Positions 22,401-33,592 of a stretch of DNA of 64,000 nt are shown piece after piece. How positions within the stretch are numbered: the first letter of the stretch is position 1; each line of letters begins with the position of its first letter. The translations under genes and the position numbers were made by a program. This stretch comes from Nicotiana tabacum (Eukaryota > Streptophyta > Magnoliopsida > Solanales > Solanaceae): NCBI RefSeq assembly GCF_000715075.1, contig NC_134080.1, positions 72,013,291 through 72,077,290 of the forward strand. The letters run 5' to 3'. Under the pieces are notes generated by a model that saw only the letters and a program-made list of their open reading frames with translations, searched no databases and was not told the origin of the DNA.

Positions 22401-23783
22401 ATTAATCTAACAAACAGATGGCAACTAAATAGACAAAACAACCGTGAAGAACTGGAAACCTAAAATTGCAAACCTACAACATGCGGCTAAAAAAGAAAGA
22501 AGATGAAAGAGACAAAATCAAAAAGAAAAATGGAAAAGAGTTTACCAAGGACTTGCTTTAAATTCTGACCAGTTAAGGACTTCGGACAAGCTTCAATGGT
22601 GTTAAATGAACTTGAACTACCAATAATCGACTATTCTCAACAAGAACAATTGACCAATGAAATTTTTGGATTCAAATATGCCAAAAATTGACTGGAAATC
22701 AGAAAAAATAGAAAAACTAGAGTTTGGCCTTTTAGATCTAAAATTAGAGGATTTTTAGACTTATTTGAAAGAAACGGTTGGGATATATGGGAAGAGGAGG
22801 TAAAGATGGTTGTCGGGTGTGAGTATGGCGATGTTTGGGTGAACTAGGGTTTGGGTCTGATTTTCAGATCAAAAATTGATGGATCTAGGTTGTGATTTTG
22901 GGGAAATGGATAGTGGGATAGTGTAGAGGGGAGGCTAAGGATTGTAGAGGGTGAATTTTGGCGGATTTGGTGAAGCTCCGCCACCGTAGGGTGATTTCCA
23001 AGCGGCGGAGCGAGGAAGGCAGGCGAGGGAATGAGAGGGTGGCTAGGGTTTGCATCAGAGAAGGATAGGGGTGAAATGAAATAGGTCTCTAAGGTCTGGA
23101 GGGAGGGGGGGTTCGGTCAATTTTAAGGTAATTGGGTAACCAGTTCCGAGCCGTTGGATCAAATGAATTCAACGGCTGAGATGAAAGATGGGGGTAAACG
23201 GGCTCATTTTGGGGGCTGGGGTACTGGACCAGGTATGAAAGGGTTTTGGGCTTGGGTTTGGACCGAATTTAGATATAAAATTTAGCCCAATTTCAAATTA
23301 AATCCTCTTTTTCTTCAATTTCTTGTCTTTTTCCTTTTTCTTTGTTATCTTTTTATTTCTTTAATTAATTAAAATCTTAAATTAAATCCCAAATTAATCT
23401 AATTAAAAAATTAAACTAAGTATCTATTTATAATATTTACAAAAATTAGTTAATGCTAAATTAATAAAGAGAAAATCACTAATCTAAAATTAAACACTAA
23501 AAATGTAAAGAATGAGCCAAATTTATGATTTTTCATTTTTATGAAATAATTAATTAACTAATTAATCCTAAAATATGAACACAAAGTCTAATATGCGATG
23601 TATGATATTTTTGACATTTTTTGGGACATTTTCATGATTTTTATAAAAATTAAACGTGCACAAAAATGCAAACAATTAATAAAATCCTACAAAAATCCTA
23701 TAAAATGGAAAATAATTGGGAAAAAGTCTATTTCTTTAATTTTATAGGAGTATTTTGAATATGGAAAAAATCACATGCTCACA
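19408..23783 (-). repeat. D 3' LTR (4376 bp)
   Basis: On the minus strand TGTGAGCATG ... GGTGTGACA. Collinear with 47975-52252 over its full length, with small indels; it has about 60 bp more AT-rich sequence near 23340-23400. Holds the inverted repeat at 23151-23175. No gene: an open frame at 20281-20607 is discussed among the rejected items. Confidence 0.93.
23151..23175. repeat. CCGTTGGAT inverted repeat in D 3' LTR
   Basis: CCGTTGGAT, seven-base loop, then ATTCAACGG (one mismatch). Same motif at the same place in D's other LTR and in C's LTR. Confidence 0.75.
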
Positions 23784-23798
23784 GCTGCCCCTCTTTGC
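23784..23798 (-). other. D polypurine tract
   Basis: Minus strand GCAAAGAGGGGCAGC directly before the LTR start TGTGAGC. A purine run at this position primes plus-strand DNA, confirming orientation. Confidence 0.85.
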
Positions 23799-24599
23799 TC
23801 GGAAACACGAAAAGTTTTCGGGCGAAGATAAAGTGAGTAACTACGAGCAACTTTTTCTCGTTTCAAACTCCATGGGAAGCATTTTTTGTAAAACGCCTGA
23901 CCGAACCTTGCTTCGGAGGTTGCCTACATATCCTTGGCTATAAAAGGAATCAGATCAGTGTAGTTCTAAAAGTTTTAGTAGCTGGGACTACCGAGAAACT
24001 GTGATTTCACTGTTGTTGTTGTTGTTTCCGCTTGCTGAGCTCCTTATTACACCAAAATAAAAGATGAAAAGCTTGACTAGCTAAGCCTATCAACTATGAG
24101 TTACAAGATCCCGATCTACGAACCTTCTAAAGCTTGATCTTGAGTCTTGACTGGTTCTTCCTGCAAACTCTTATCTGAATCTTGATGTTCATTAGCTGCA
24201 ACCGCTGGTTCATTCTTCTTCAGCATTATGGATCAAGGCGGGACATGCAAAGCTCGTGACTTCAATCTTGAACGGTCCGCATCTCTTCTCCACTTCTACC
24301 CTTAGAGCTCAACTTCTTTTCTTATTTTCCTTTTCTTTTATTTGGATTGAGACTTCTTCTTTTGGTCATCTCAAACCTTGTGCCTTATGGTAAAGACCTG
24401 TTCAGGCAATAAAACTAACAAATGAACGATATTTTTCTGCCCCAGTTTTTACTAGTAAAATTTCGTGAGTTATTATAACAAAAATCTAAACTATTTCTTT
24501 ATTGAAAGCAATAAAATCAGGATTGTGTATCGTTTGGAGAAAAGAGATTAGGGAGTGGAGCCCTATATCTAAAATGAAATCAAATGGAGATCGGAGGTC
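23799..24599 (-). other. D 3' untranslated region, part 1
   Basis: No coding pattern on either strand. Contains a short GTT microsatellite (24012-24027). Lies between the polypurine tract and the tandem array. Confidence 0.5.
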
Positions 24600-25455
24600 C
24601 TAAGTTGGAAAGATTACCAGGTTATGCTGGCATCAACTAGGTAGTGAGAACCCGTACTGGAAAAGGCTACCAGGTTATGCTAGCATCAGCTAGGGAGTGG
24701 TACCCTATGTTGGAAAAGATTACCAGGTTATGCTGGAAAAATCAGCGGTATGCCGGAAAGGTCCTCAGGTTATACCGGTAAAGTTCATCGGGTTATGCCG
24801 GAAAGGTCCTCGAGTTATCCAGGAGAAGATCATTGGGTTATGCCAGAAAAGTCCTCGGGTTATGCCTGGGAAGGTCATCGGGTTATGCAGGAAAGGTCCT
24901 CGGGTTATGCCGGGAAATGTCATCGAGTTATGCTGGAAATGTCCTCGGGTTATACTGGGGAAGGTCATCGGGTTATGCTGGAAAGGGTCCTCGGGTTATG
25001 CCGGGAAAGGTCATCGGGTTATGCCGGAAAGGTCCTCAGGTTATGCCGGGAAAGGTCATCGGGTTATGCCGGAAAGGGTCCTCGGGTTATGCCTGCGAAG
25101 GTCATTGGGTTATGCCGAAATGGTCCTCGGGTTATGCCGGGGAAGGTCATCGGGTTATGCCGGAAAAGTCCTCGGGTTTTGCCGAGGAAGGTCATCGGGT
25201 TATGCCGGAAAGGTCTCGGGTTATGCTAGGGAAGGTCATCGGGATTTGTCGGGGAAGGTCATCGGGTTATGCCAGAAACGTCCTCAAGTTATGCCGGGAA
25301 AGGTCATCGGGTTATGCCGAAAAGGTCCTCGGGTTATGCCGGGAAAGGTCATCGGGTTATGCTGGAAAAGGTCCTCGAGTTATGTCGGGATAACCTAGGG
25401 ACTGGGACCCTATACTGGAAAAGACTACCAGGTTATGCTGGCAGCGACTATGGAA
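24600..25455. repeat. 22/23-bp tandem array inside ~54-bp units, D 3' UTR
   Basis: Core 24725-25393: roughly 30 monomers of GGTTATGCCGGAAAGGTCCTC (22) alternating with GGTTATGCCGGGAAAGGTCATC (23), giving a 45-bp dimer. On both flanks (24600-24735, 25394-25455) lie longer units built from TAGGGA(G/C)TGG, ACCCTATG, TTGGAAAAGA and TACCAGGTTATGCTGG. Long open frames here only reflect the 45-bp period. Hypervariable tandem repeats in the 3' UTR are known for Ogre/Tat. Confidence 0.9.
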
Positions 25456-25956
25456 CGAGACCCTATGTTGGAAAAAACGTAGCTAGAGATTGGAGATCTT
25501 ACGCTACCATGGTTTCAAATTGTTCTTCTTCCTTCTTTTTATTTCACTTTTAGTATTTTATTCAGGGGAAAGAATGAAGAGTTTGAAAGAAACTTCCCTT
25601 TTTTAGGTTAACTTTTGTTGCATGACCATTTTGTCCTCTGCGTACCTTGCTATTATTGCACCTGCTTCTTGCAAGGTTGTTTTGGACTGCACCTATTTTC
25701 CTGTTTTCAAATCATAGAACAATTTGTCGGTTTGAATTGGTGGTTAGCTTTGTGGCCTTGATTGTTTCAATCACTTAATCTCGGCTTAATTGTTTAAGTA
25801 AAATCTCCATTGATCGCTGGCATTCTGGAAATTGATTTCATTTCTAAAACTGGGGATCTGGACTTTCTCAAATTTCACCTGATGATTGACCCATGTAAGG
25901 CTCGGTCCTTTCCATATTATTTTGCCTTTATGGGCACTTGACTTTGATTTCTTTTT
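25456..25956 (-). other. D 3' untranslated region, part 2
   Basis: Unremarkable AT-rich sequence up to the insertion of A; it resumes at 36013. Nothing coding. Confidence 0.5.
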
Positions 25957-26706
25957 TGTATGCGGCAAAATCAGAGAGTCCAAGTTCTTGCTATCAAGTC
26001 ACTTCAGAAGAACACCTTGAGACCCCGAGGGTGCGAAGCTGTGACCGAGTTCCCTCCCCCGGAGCCCGTCGAGGTCCGACCTAAAGAGGATACCGATCGA
26101 GGCTAGAGTAGAATGGGGAACTCCCAAGGCACGCGGCTAAGTCTGGCAAAGCTGGCCTATCCGGAACCTGTATCAAGGTGTCACGTCTAGCCATCCCATC
26201 TCTATGCCTTTACAATTAATATACTTTATACTATGTTGGATTTCCCCTCCTATATAAAGGGGATCCTCATCACTTTATAAGGGGCTGCTGTTTCTTCAAC
26301 TATTCTACACAAGATAAATAACAACCCTCTCTCTTTTTCTCTCTAACTTACTCGCTCGAGACTACCACTTTCATTTACTACTTTCGTACTTGTTCTTTAT
26401 TTATTGCTTGTTATCAGCCATAAAGAGCCCCCCCTTGATTATATCCTAACTGTTAATCCTTCCCCGATTATCTCCGATAGCTCGAGCTCGAGCCCAGGCA
26501 TCGACCTTGAGGCCCCTCATCGGCCAGTCTGAGGCCCGAATATCTGGCCCCTCGGTTTGATTATGACTCTGCTTTGGTTCGTAATTTCTTTGCTAAGCTT
26601 TACACATCTAGCATCAACTGCTTAAATAACTAGCATAAAAATAGATCACGTAGTTTTAGAGTCCCATCAACAAATTTAATTGTTATTACAATTTTTACGG
26701 TAAACA
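25957..26706 (+). repeat. A 5' LTR (750 bp)
   Basis: TGTATGCGGC ... GGTAAACA. Aligns end to end with 35262-36012, including the CCCCGGAGCCC, GAGGATACC and AACTGCTTAAATAACTAGC blocks. Confidence 0.95.
26251..26260 (+). promoter_or_regulatory. TATA box of A's 5' LTR
   Basis: TATATAAAGG between CCTCC and GGATCC, followed by CAACTATTCTACAC and a CT-rich leader. Conserved in all three readable LTRs of this family. Confidence 0.7.
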
Positions 26707-26709
26707 GTT

Positions 26710-26726
26710 TGGCGCCCACCGTGGGG
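26710..26726 (+). other. A primer-binding site
   Basis: TGGCGCCCACCGTGGGG three bases after the LTR end AAACA. Identical to B's. Confidence 0.85.
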
Positions 26727-26824
26727 ATAAAAATAATAGCGATTATTTTCTTGATGGTTTCATTAGACAATGCAAGTTATCTTTTACACTTTTTGTTGTC
26801 CGAGATCTTAGATTTCAGGTCAAA

Positions 26825-28512
26825 ATGTCTGGCTTAGTAAACTGAGTTGAGAACGACAACCTTGAAAATCACGGAGAAAACGGTGTGGCTATTCTAGTTA
26901 TTGGCGCGCCACCAAAGAACCCCGATAACGCACCTGGACCGATTCCAGCGGACACGGGTTCGTAAGATGCATAGCAGGTCGACGAAACCTCGCACACTGA
27001 TGGGAGCGTACGACATGGTGACCAACAGGAAGCCCAAAAGACCCTAACTCTGGAAGAACAGGAAGTTAGTCTCCATGTTATTTTCGAAATTTTGCAGGCA
27101 CAACAGTTGGCTATCGCTCAGCTGCGAAGCCACCCAAAGACTCCCAGCACAGTAGCACAGGAAACTATTCCCCCCACCGAACAGGTACCGGAGAGATCGA
27201 GCAACAATGGATAGATAGACGACCTGCCATCCTGAAAATGCTCGAGGACCTCACCAAAAGGATCGAATCGGGCGAGAAAATGATAGCAGCCAGCGACAAG
27301 AAGGTCGAAACCTATAACTTTAGAGTCGACCAAATCCCGGGCGCATCCCCTGTCATGAAGGGTGTAGATTCGAAGAAATTCGTACATTGGCCATTCCCAA
27401 AGGAAGAGGCTCCGAAACCCATTCCAAAGAAGTTTAGAATGCAAGAACTCCCAAAATACAACGGGACCTCAGATCCCAACGAACATGTCACTGCCTATAC
27501 GTGCGCGGTAAAGGGCAATGACATAAAAGACAATGAGATCTAGTCCGTATTGCTGAAAAGTTTCGGGGAAACACTCTTGAAGGGGGCCATGATGTGGTAT
27601 CACAACATGGATCCTAACTCCATAGATTCATTCGCTATGCTAGCATACTCCTTTGTCAAGGCACACGCCAGTGCCATCAAAGTAGCAACGAGGAAGTCCG
27701 ACGTTTTCAAAATTAAGCAAAGCGAGGACAAAATATTGCGGGAATTCGTGTCCTGCTTTCAAATGAAATGGATGGAGCTACCACCAGTCTCCGACGACTG
27801 GGCATTATAGGCTTTCACTCAAGGTTTGAATGAACGAAGCTCGGTGGCTTCAAAACAACTAACACAAAATTTGATCGAGTACCCAACTGTGACCTGGTCA
27901 AACGTCCACAATCGATACCAATCGAAAATCAAGGTCGAGGATGACCAGTTGGGAGACCCCTCGAGATCAGTATACCCAAGCAGGCTGATGGCAAAGGAAC
28001 CAAAACCAAACAAAGATAGATATCAGCCATATATCAAGGATAGAAGGAATGCCCCGTGGCGCAACCCACCTCACAATGATCGGAGAATAGACCGAGGATA
28101 GGATCCTCGAGGGCTCATCAACAGAGCAAGATTCGATAGGAATGTAGGGCTAACGGGTGCACCTCACTTGTCGGAATACAACTTCAACATTGATGTATTG
28201 GACATCGTGTTTGCCATTAGCAAAATCAGAGATGCCAAGTGGCCCAAGCCTATACAATCAGATCCTTCACAAAGAAATCACAACTTAGTGTGCGAATTTC
28301 ACAATAAGCACGGCCACAAGACCGAGGATTGTCATCAACTACGGGAAGAGGTAGCTCGACTACTTAATAAAGGGCATCTCCGAGAATTCCTTAGCGATCT
28401 AGCCAAAAAACAGTCCCGGGAAAGAGAGGCAACCAAGAAGAACGAGGCAAATGAGCCACAACATGTCATCTACATGATCATGGGGGCATCGATGCCCTGC
28501 AGGAATCCGTAA
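26825..28512 (+). pseudogene. gag: A gag
   Basis: Starts MSGLVN at 26825, aligned to B's start. Blocks in order: SHTDGSVRHGDQQEAQK, LEDLTKRIESGEKM, the capsid start QELPKYNGTSDPNEHVTAYTC, MWYHNMDPNSIDSFAMLAYSF, LREFVSCFQMKWMELPP, LSEYNFNIDVLDIVFAIS, then the nucleocapsid knuckle CEFHNKHGHKTEDC at about 28290-28335, which keeps all its metal ligands. It ends at a stop at 28510. Interrupted by stops near 26843, 26963, 26972, 27213, 27541 and 27808, and by a frameshift around 27220. Comparison with B shows which copy is altered at each site. Confidence 0.88.
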
Positions 28513-28559
28513 TAAAAAGAACGAAAATATCCATCACCAGAGAAAAGCAGACCCGGGGA

Positions 28560-29110
28560 TATATTCCCGATGACGCCCTCACATTTAGCGAGGAAGACTC
28601 TGAAACCTCGCCCCAACCTTATACCAATGCACTGGTAACATTCTTCCCTATTCGTTCATTTCAAATAAAACATATGCTCATGAATCCAGGTGGCATGACC
28701 AACATTATCAGGTCTAGGGTGGTAGAGCAGCTCGGAATGCTAGGCGAAATTATGCCCGCCCCTCGAGTACTTAACGAATCCAACACAACGATCAAAGCAA
28801 CAAAAAGAGAGACCACCCTCCCAGTTGGCATGGCCGGCGTGGCCCAAACGTCAAAAGTCCATGGCATCAAAGGAGTCGTGAAATACTACGCTTATCTAGG
28901 CGACCAATGATACACTGCATGAGAACGGAACCATCCACCCTTCACCAAATGATGAAATCCCTAGTAAAGGACGTAATTAAAATCGTGTACGGGGAACAAC
29001 ACGCAACAAGGGAAGTGTTTGCATTACATAACGTAGCGCTGACACCAATATCGCCACTCTCGAAAGAGTCAAATGATAATCAAACTAAGACTTCAACTAA
29101 GCCTGATTAA
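28560..29110 (+). pseudogene. pro: A aspartic protease remnant
   Basis: Retropepsin-like segment in two frames: HMLMNPGGMTNIIRSRVVEQLGML (shown here as HMLMNPGG, then NIIRSRVVEQLG), TTLPVGMAG, GIKGVVKYYAYLG, then after a frameshift near 28900 EPSTLHQMMKSLV and IVYGEQHATREVF. The active-site segment reads NPGG where relatives that I recall have DPGG, so the catalytic Asp is lost. It ends at 29110 with a stop. No reverse transcriptase follows; the sequence passes straight into the untranslated region. B lacks even this segment. Confidence 0.7.
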
Positions 29111-29929
29111 ACATAGCAAAGGGCCGTACCGAGTCCTCGATCCAAACAACAGGGACACATCGGGCCTCGAAACACCGCCGGTGCACCCTACGATAAGGTA
29201 AGGCCACCTCTCTCTTTCATTATTTTACACTAACGCATATGCAGGCGCCCGGTCAGGGCGGTCGAAAGTGTTAATCCAAACCGAAGATCCCAAGGCCTTA
29301 ATATCACCCGTTGCACTCTTTCGCTTCGGCCGAATTTTTGTCCCGAAGAGGTTTTTGCCGGAAAGGTTCTTAACAGGGCAATGCGCTACCTAAGGAGGAC
29401 CCAACCAACTTACAAGGCTTCTTTTGCAACCCGAACACCGGAGGGCACCCCATTGAGAGGTCATCCACCCGGAGGAACCAGGGAATGATAGACTAAGTTC
29501 CAATAGTAAACAATGTACCAGGACAAACGGTCAAAAGAGCCGTGTCCGCACAAGCTGGGTTCACAACAACAAAACAACATGTACTTATGCCAAGCAATCA
29601 AAGAATATCTGTCGCCAAAGCATCTCGTACTCCAAAGAAAATTCAGCATTTTCACAGCATGGATCCCTCCGCTGAGAACGCTCTGAAAAACTCGGAGATT
29701 AGCGTCAATAACTCGGCACCCACATGATCCTATGGTCGGAATCTCCAAAGTCATAAGCACTCAATGAGGCAACTCCGATCTCACGAGTAATGGCCTTCGA
29801 GCCTAAGCAAACTCGATGACTCGGAGACTGTCACCAATCGCTATTCGTTAAAAACCCCGGGGCCGTAAGACCCCAAGTGCGCATACTCGGTCTCAAATAA
29901 AAACTCTCACTGAGTATCAACAACTACAC
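29111..29929 (+). other. A untranslated region after protease
   Basis: Shares blocks with B 5880-6480 (GCGCTACCTAAGGAGG, CAAGCAATCAAAGAATATCT, GACTCGGAGACTGTC) in the same element orientation. This is where pol would start; nothing resembling it is present. Confidence 0.6.
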
Positions 29930-30235
29930 TTGTAAGACCTCAACGACATGGAAAAACTATAAGACCTCAACAAGCATAAAAATACTGTAAGACCTCAAGC
30001 AAGCATGAACCATACTTGTACCAAGTATCAACAAAACTGTAAGACCTCAACAGGCATGAAAATACTGTAAGACCTCAAGAAAGGCATGAATCATACTTGT
30101 ACCAAGTATAAAAAAAACTATAAGACCTCAACAGGCATGAAAATACTATAAGACCTCAAGCAATACTTGTACCAAGTATCAACAAAACTGTAAGACCTCA
30201 AAAGGCATGAAATTTTTGTAAGACCTTACTACAGG
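29930..30235 (+). repeat. Alternating ~28/~53-bp tandem repeat (A)
   Basis: TAAGACCTCAA starts each module. Short modules read CAGGCATGAAAATACTG, long ones contain CATACTTGTACCAAGTATCAA. Reverse-complement equivalent of B 5600-5840. Confidence 0.8.
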
Positions 30236-30659
30236 AATAAACTCAATCCCGAAGTTTAGGCTATATGTCGCATTTGTAAGACTCCTAAAAGGGCATACCC
30301 TCGGTGTAGATGCTTAAACTACCACACTCGGGATCAAAAATGGCTCCGGCCAAACACAAATGACAACGGTCAATACAGCTACACCAGCCAAATTAATGCA
30401 ACTCGGGGATGCCCGATCGTCGCTATAAAATCATAGGCCATTACTTCGAAAAGAACCGGTTAAATAGGATACCCTCGATAGGCAAACGAGATTAGACCAT
30501 GTCAGCTCCAAATCACAAGGCTTTGAGCTACTCAGCCTACGAGCTAAACCTTCTGAGATGCTCGAACATCACCGCAAATGACTTGAAATTGAGGTTCTTC
30601 CCGAATCGATGAAAACAATGCCGGCAAACGACGGCAAAATTATTTCAAAAAGTCCTTAA
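30236..30659 (+). other. A untranslated region between arrays
   Basis: Conserved with B 5170-5600 (for example CTCAATCCCGAAGTTTAGGC) but non-coding. Confidence 0.5.
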
Positions 30660-31260
30660 CGAAAGGAAAACAACGCCTACATATGCCTAAGGGAGAAGCA
30701 TAAGAGCCATTGTCGCCAGCATAACAAGCCTCAGGTCCACACACTAAAAGTTCGCAATGACCAAAAGCTTAAAAGCCATTTTCGCCGGCTTAAAATTTTT
30801 GAAAGCTTGAGGGTCAAAGTGAGCTCGAGTCGTAAACCGATTCGGAGACTTGATCCAAAATAGTTAACTATACATGCCTAAGGGCATAGCGTAAGAGCCA
30901 TTGTTGCAAGCTTCATGAGCCTAAGGGCCACATACATAAAAGGTCACTTCGACCCAAGGCGTAAGAGCCGTTGTCGCCAACCTACGAAAATACAAAACTT
31001 GAGGGTCAAGCGAGCTTGAGTCGTAATTCGACTCGGAGATTGAACCCAAGATAGTTAAAATACAAATGCCCAAGGGCAAGGCATAAGAGCCATTGTCGCC
31101 CGCCCATGCAGACACAAAATCTTGAGGGTCGAATGAGCTTGAGTCGAAGCCCGACTCGGAGAAACCCAAAATAGTTGAGCAAAGGCATAGGAGCTGTAAC
31201 GCCAGCTTACACTAAAGGCCGTATCGACCGAACGCGTAAGAGTCCCCAGGCCTGTCTGAT
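30660..31260 (+). repeat. ~190-bp tandem repeat (A)
   Basis: CCAAAATAGTTAA-like blocks at about 30855, 31045 and 31168, with GCGTAAGAGCCATTGTCGCC-like motifs between. Same family as B 4500-5160. Confidence 0.75.
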
Positions 31261-31469
31261 GAGCCCCGAAGCCATATTACGAATCTAAGGATTCTCACCA
31301 ACTCTGAAACTAGTCCACCTGGTCAGAAATGAAGTAGAAGGGGGTAGAAAAGAAATAACGCTTCAAGTTCTCTTTCATTTACATACATGAAAAGTGCATC
31401 CTCTATCTACAAACGCGCTCTTGAAATATCACATAGAAGATGGCAAAGTCTATGCCCCACCCCTGAGGG

Positions 31470-33480
31470 CTACGGCCTACCAGCCTCATCTTCACTCTCC
31501 TCCGTGCCAGATAGGGATGACCGAGCATCAAATTCATCCGCCCTCACTCGCGCCAGCTCTTTTGGGATAATAAAACCCCTGGTGTCGATCTCCTCAAGAA
31601 CCCTTCTTTGGGATCTACAAAGAACATATTCTTTGATCCTCTCTTCCCAATCGAGGACCCTCTTGGGCATCGGTAGCATCCTTCAAATGAGTCCCCATAT
31701 CCTAATCAACCTTAGTCCAGCTCAGTCCTGCTCCATCCCGAGCATCAACGATCTCAGCCCTGGCCTTCGAAAGTTCGGACTCAAGCTTCGTGATCATATC
31801 CGCTTGAACTGAAGCATTGTCACGAGCTAAGCGGAGCTGGGCCTCGAAGGCAGGAACTTTAGCCAAGGCACCCTTCTCCTCTGAAGCTCGAGCCTGCACC
31901 CGAACTCTTTGCTCGCCACAGTCATTCCTGACTCGGTCGGCTTCACCCCTAAGGCTCTCCAGAATCTCCGACTTTTTCTACAACTGGGATAGGAAAAAAG
32001 TTAACCCAAAAGGTTAAAAGGCGAAATACATACCTTCCTGGGACGAGAAATTACCTGCTCCATCAAATAGCTCTCATAATTCGAGCTACGGTATGCCTCA
32101 TATCGCCAGTATATCAACTCAACTTCCTTTTCCTCGCAAAGGAGCCTAAGGGACCTACCCTCATCCAGAGCTTTATGGTGCCTAGACCCATGGCAGAGCA
32201 GCTCAAACCTAAGCATGTCAAAGGCCTGCAGAATAAAAACTCGATAAGGAAGGGAAGACACGAGATTCGGAAGGCCTGTGCCAAAACTCACCACAAAGTA
32301 AAGTCGGCGAACTTCCTCGAATGCCGAACACACCTCTGTTGATCCAGACCCTCGGCCCTGGAAGAACCAACCTTGGTCGAAGCATGATCACTTGGAGGAA
32401 CTACCTCTCTAGAACCGAAAATTTTGGGTGCAGCAGGCCCGGGTGATGGTTCCTCCTCAAACACTCGACCCCGTTTTGCCCTGTTGAGAGCTCCATCGCA
32501 CTGCAAATGCATATCCCATTTATCATTATCGTTCTTCATCTCGGAAGCTAGCAACTCCACCCCCTCTCCGAGGGAGCACAACCTCATTTTTGGAGACCCT
32601 CTGATACCTACGACGGCAAGATTATTACATAAAAAGGGGAAATTGTCTTCCCAAATGTACGAAGGACAAGGTAAAAGCAGTGTATGCACGTACCTTGGTA
32701 TTTAGCTTCCCATATGCCCGGGACATAGCTCGCCACCTATACTCATCACAAGTCGAATGGGTCGCCAGCTTCCGGACCCAGCTGGGCAGATCAGGAACTT
32801 CGCCCAGCGCCCATGAAATTGTTGCAGAAAAGATGGAAACACGGTTACTAAACTAGCTTTCACCATGAGTGAATCTGAGAAAGTACAAGACGCTCCACTC
32901 ACGCGTGTAATTCCATTCCTCGCGGAATGGCATAAGTTCCACAGGGATAACATTAGTCATCCAGACCTAGACGAATCGACTTACCCACTCTCGATCTCCA
33001 TTATCCTCATCATCAACAACAAAGGGCGGGGACGAACGACACCACAAGGTTAGAAGACCTCAGTGATGAAAGTGCAGGTACAGCCTGATGAGGTGACTGA
33101 GCGCGAATTCAAGCCTTGCCTTCTCGTCGAAAAACCTCATCATCAGCACTATTCGCTAAAACGACGGATGTATCTGCGCCAAAGTCACCCGATAATTTAA
33201 ACAAAAATTGAGCATGACCCTATCAAGGGGGCCTAGTGAGAAAGGGTACAAGTACACATTCAGGAATCCATTGGCAAGGTTCGTGATACTCTCCTCCGGG
33301 CGAAGCACTTGCAATGCTACCCCCTCGCCCCATCTATAGTCTCTCCTCACTAACTCTAGGTCAAAGTAAACTCCCGTGGATCCTAAGCACTAGGAGTGGA
33401 ACTATCCCCTCTATACCAAGCAGACCCTGAAGTAGCAGTCGTGGCTATGGTGGAGCTAGCAAACTGAAGCGGGAACCTAC
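31470..33480 (-). pseudogene. Antisense five-exon gene of A (Transposase_28-like plus coiled coil)
   Basis: Opposite to gag. Exons inferred from GT...AG borders: about 33460-32903, about 32825-32694, 32607-32292, 32225-32055 and 31977-31470. Exon 1 has RRDYRWGEGVALQVL, FLNVYLYPFSLGPLDR and the domain helix FALSHLIRLYL. Exon 2 has EVPDLPSWVRKLATHS and WRAMSRAYGKL. Exon 4 (171 nt) starts AFDMLRFELLCHG and ends SYLMEQ. Exon 5 is a charged coiled coil (VQADMITKLESELSKARAEI) ending RVLEEIDTRGFIIPKELAR. Exon order and borders match B's gene. Breaks include TGG to TAG after HPSF, stops in exon 1, a frameshift near 31690, and a weak or lost acceptor before exon 2. Function unknown. Confidence 0.6.
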
Positions 33481-33574
33481 ACGAACGCCTTGACGCTAAG
33501 GTAACGAAGGACTCGATGCCAAAACAGAAGGTTAGCTATCTAAAATAATGGGATCTTCCAAGAAGCGGGAGCAA

Positions 33575-33592
33575 CCCCATATATATATGGGG
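33575..33592 (-). promoter_or_regulatory. TATA element in an 18-bp palindrome, antisense gene of A
   Basis: CCCCATATATATATGGGG is a perfect palindrome about 100 bp before the antisense coding start. It could act on either strand; the gene position favours the minus strand. Confidence 0.45.

Noticed and set aside
24725..25393. CRISPR-like regular repeats
   Set aside because: Repeats are directly adjacent without unique spacers; this is a minisatellite in a plant retroelement.
24697..25398. Open frame of 233 codons with a 15-residue repeat (VMPGK, GLCRKGP)
   Set aside because: It is an effect of the 45-bp tandem repeat, whose length is a multiple of three; several frames stay open at once.
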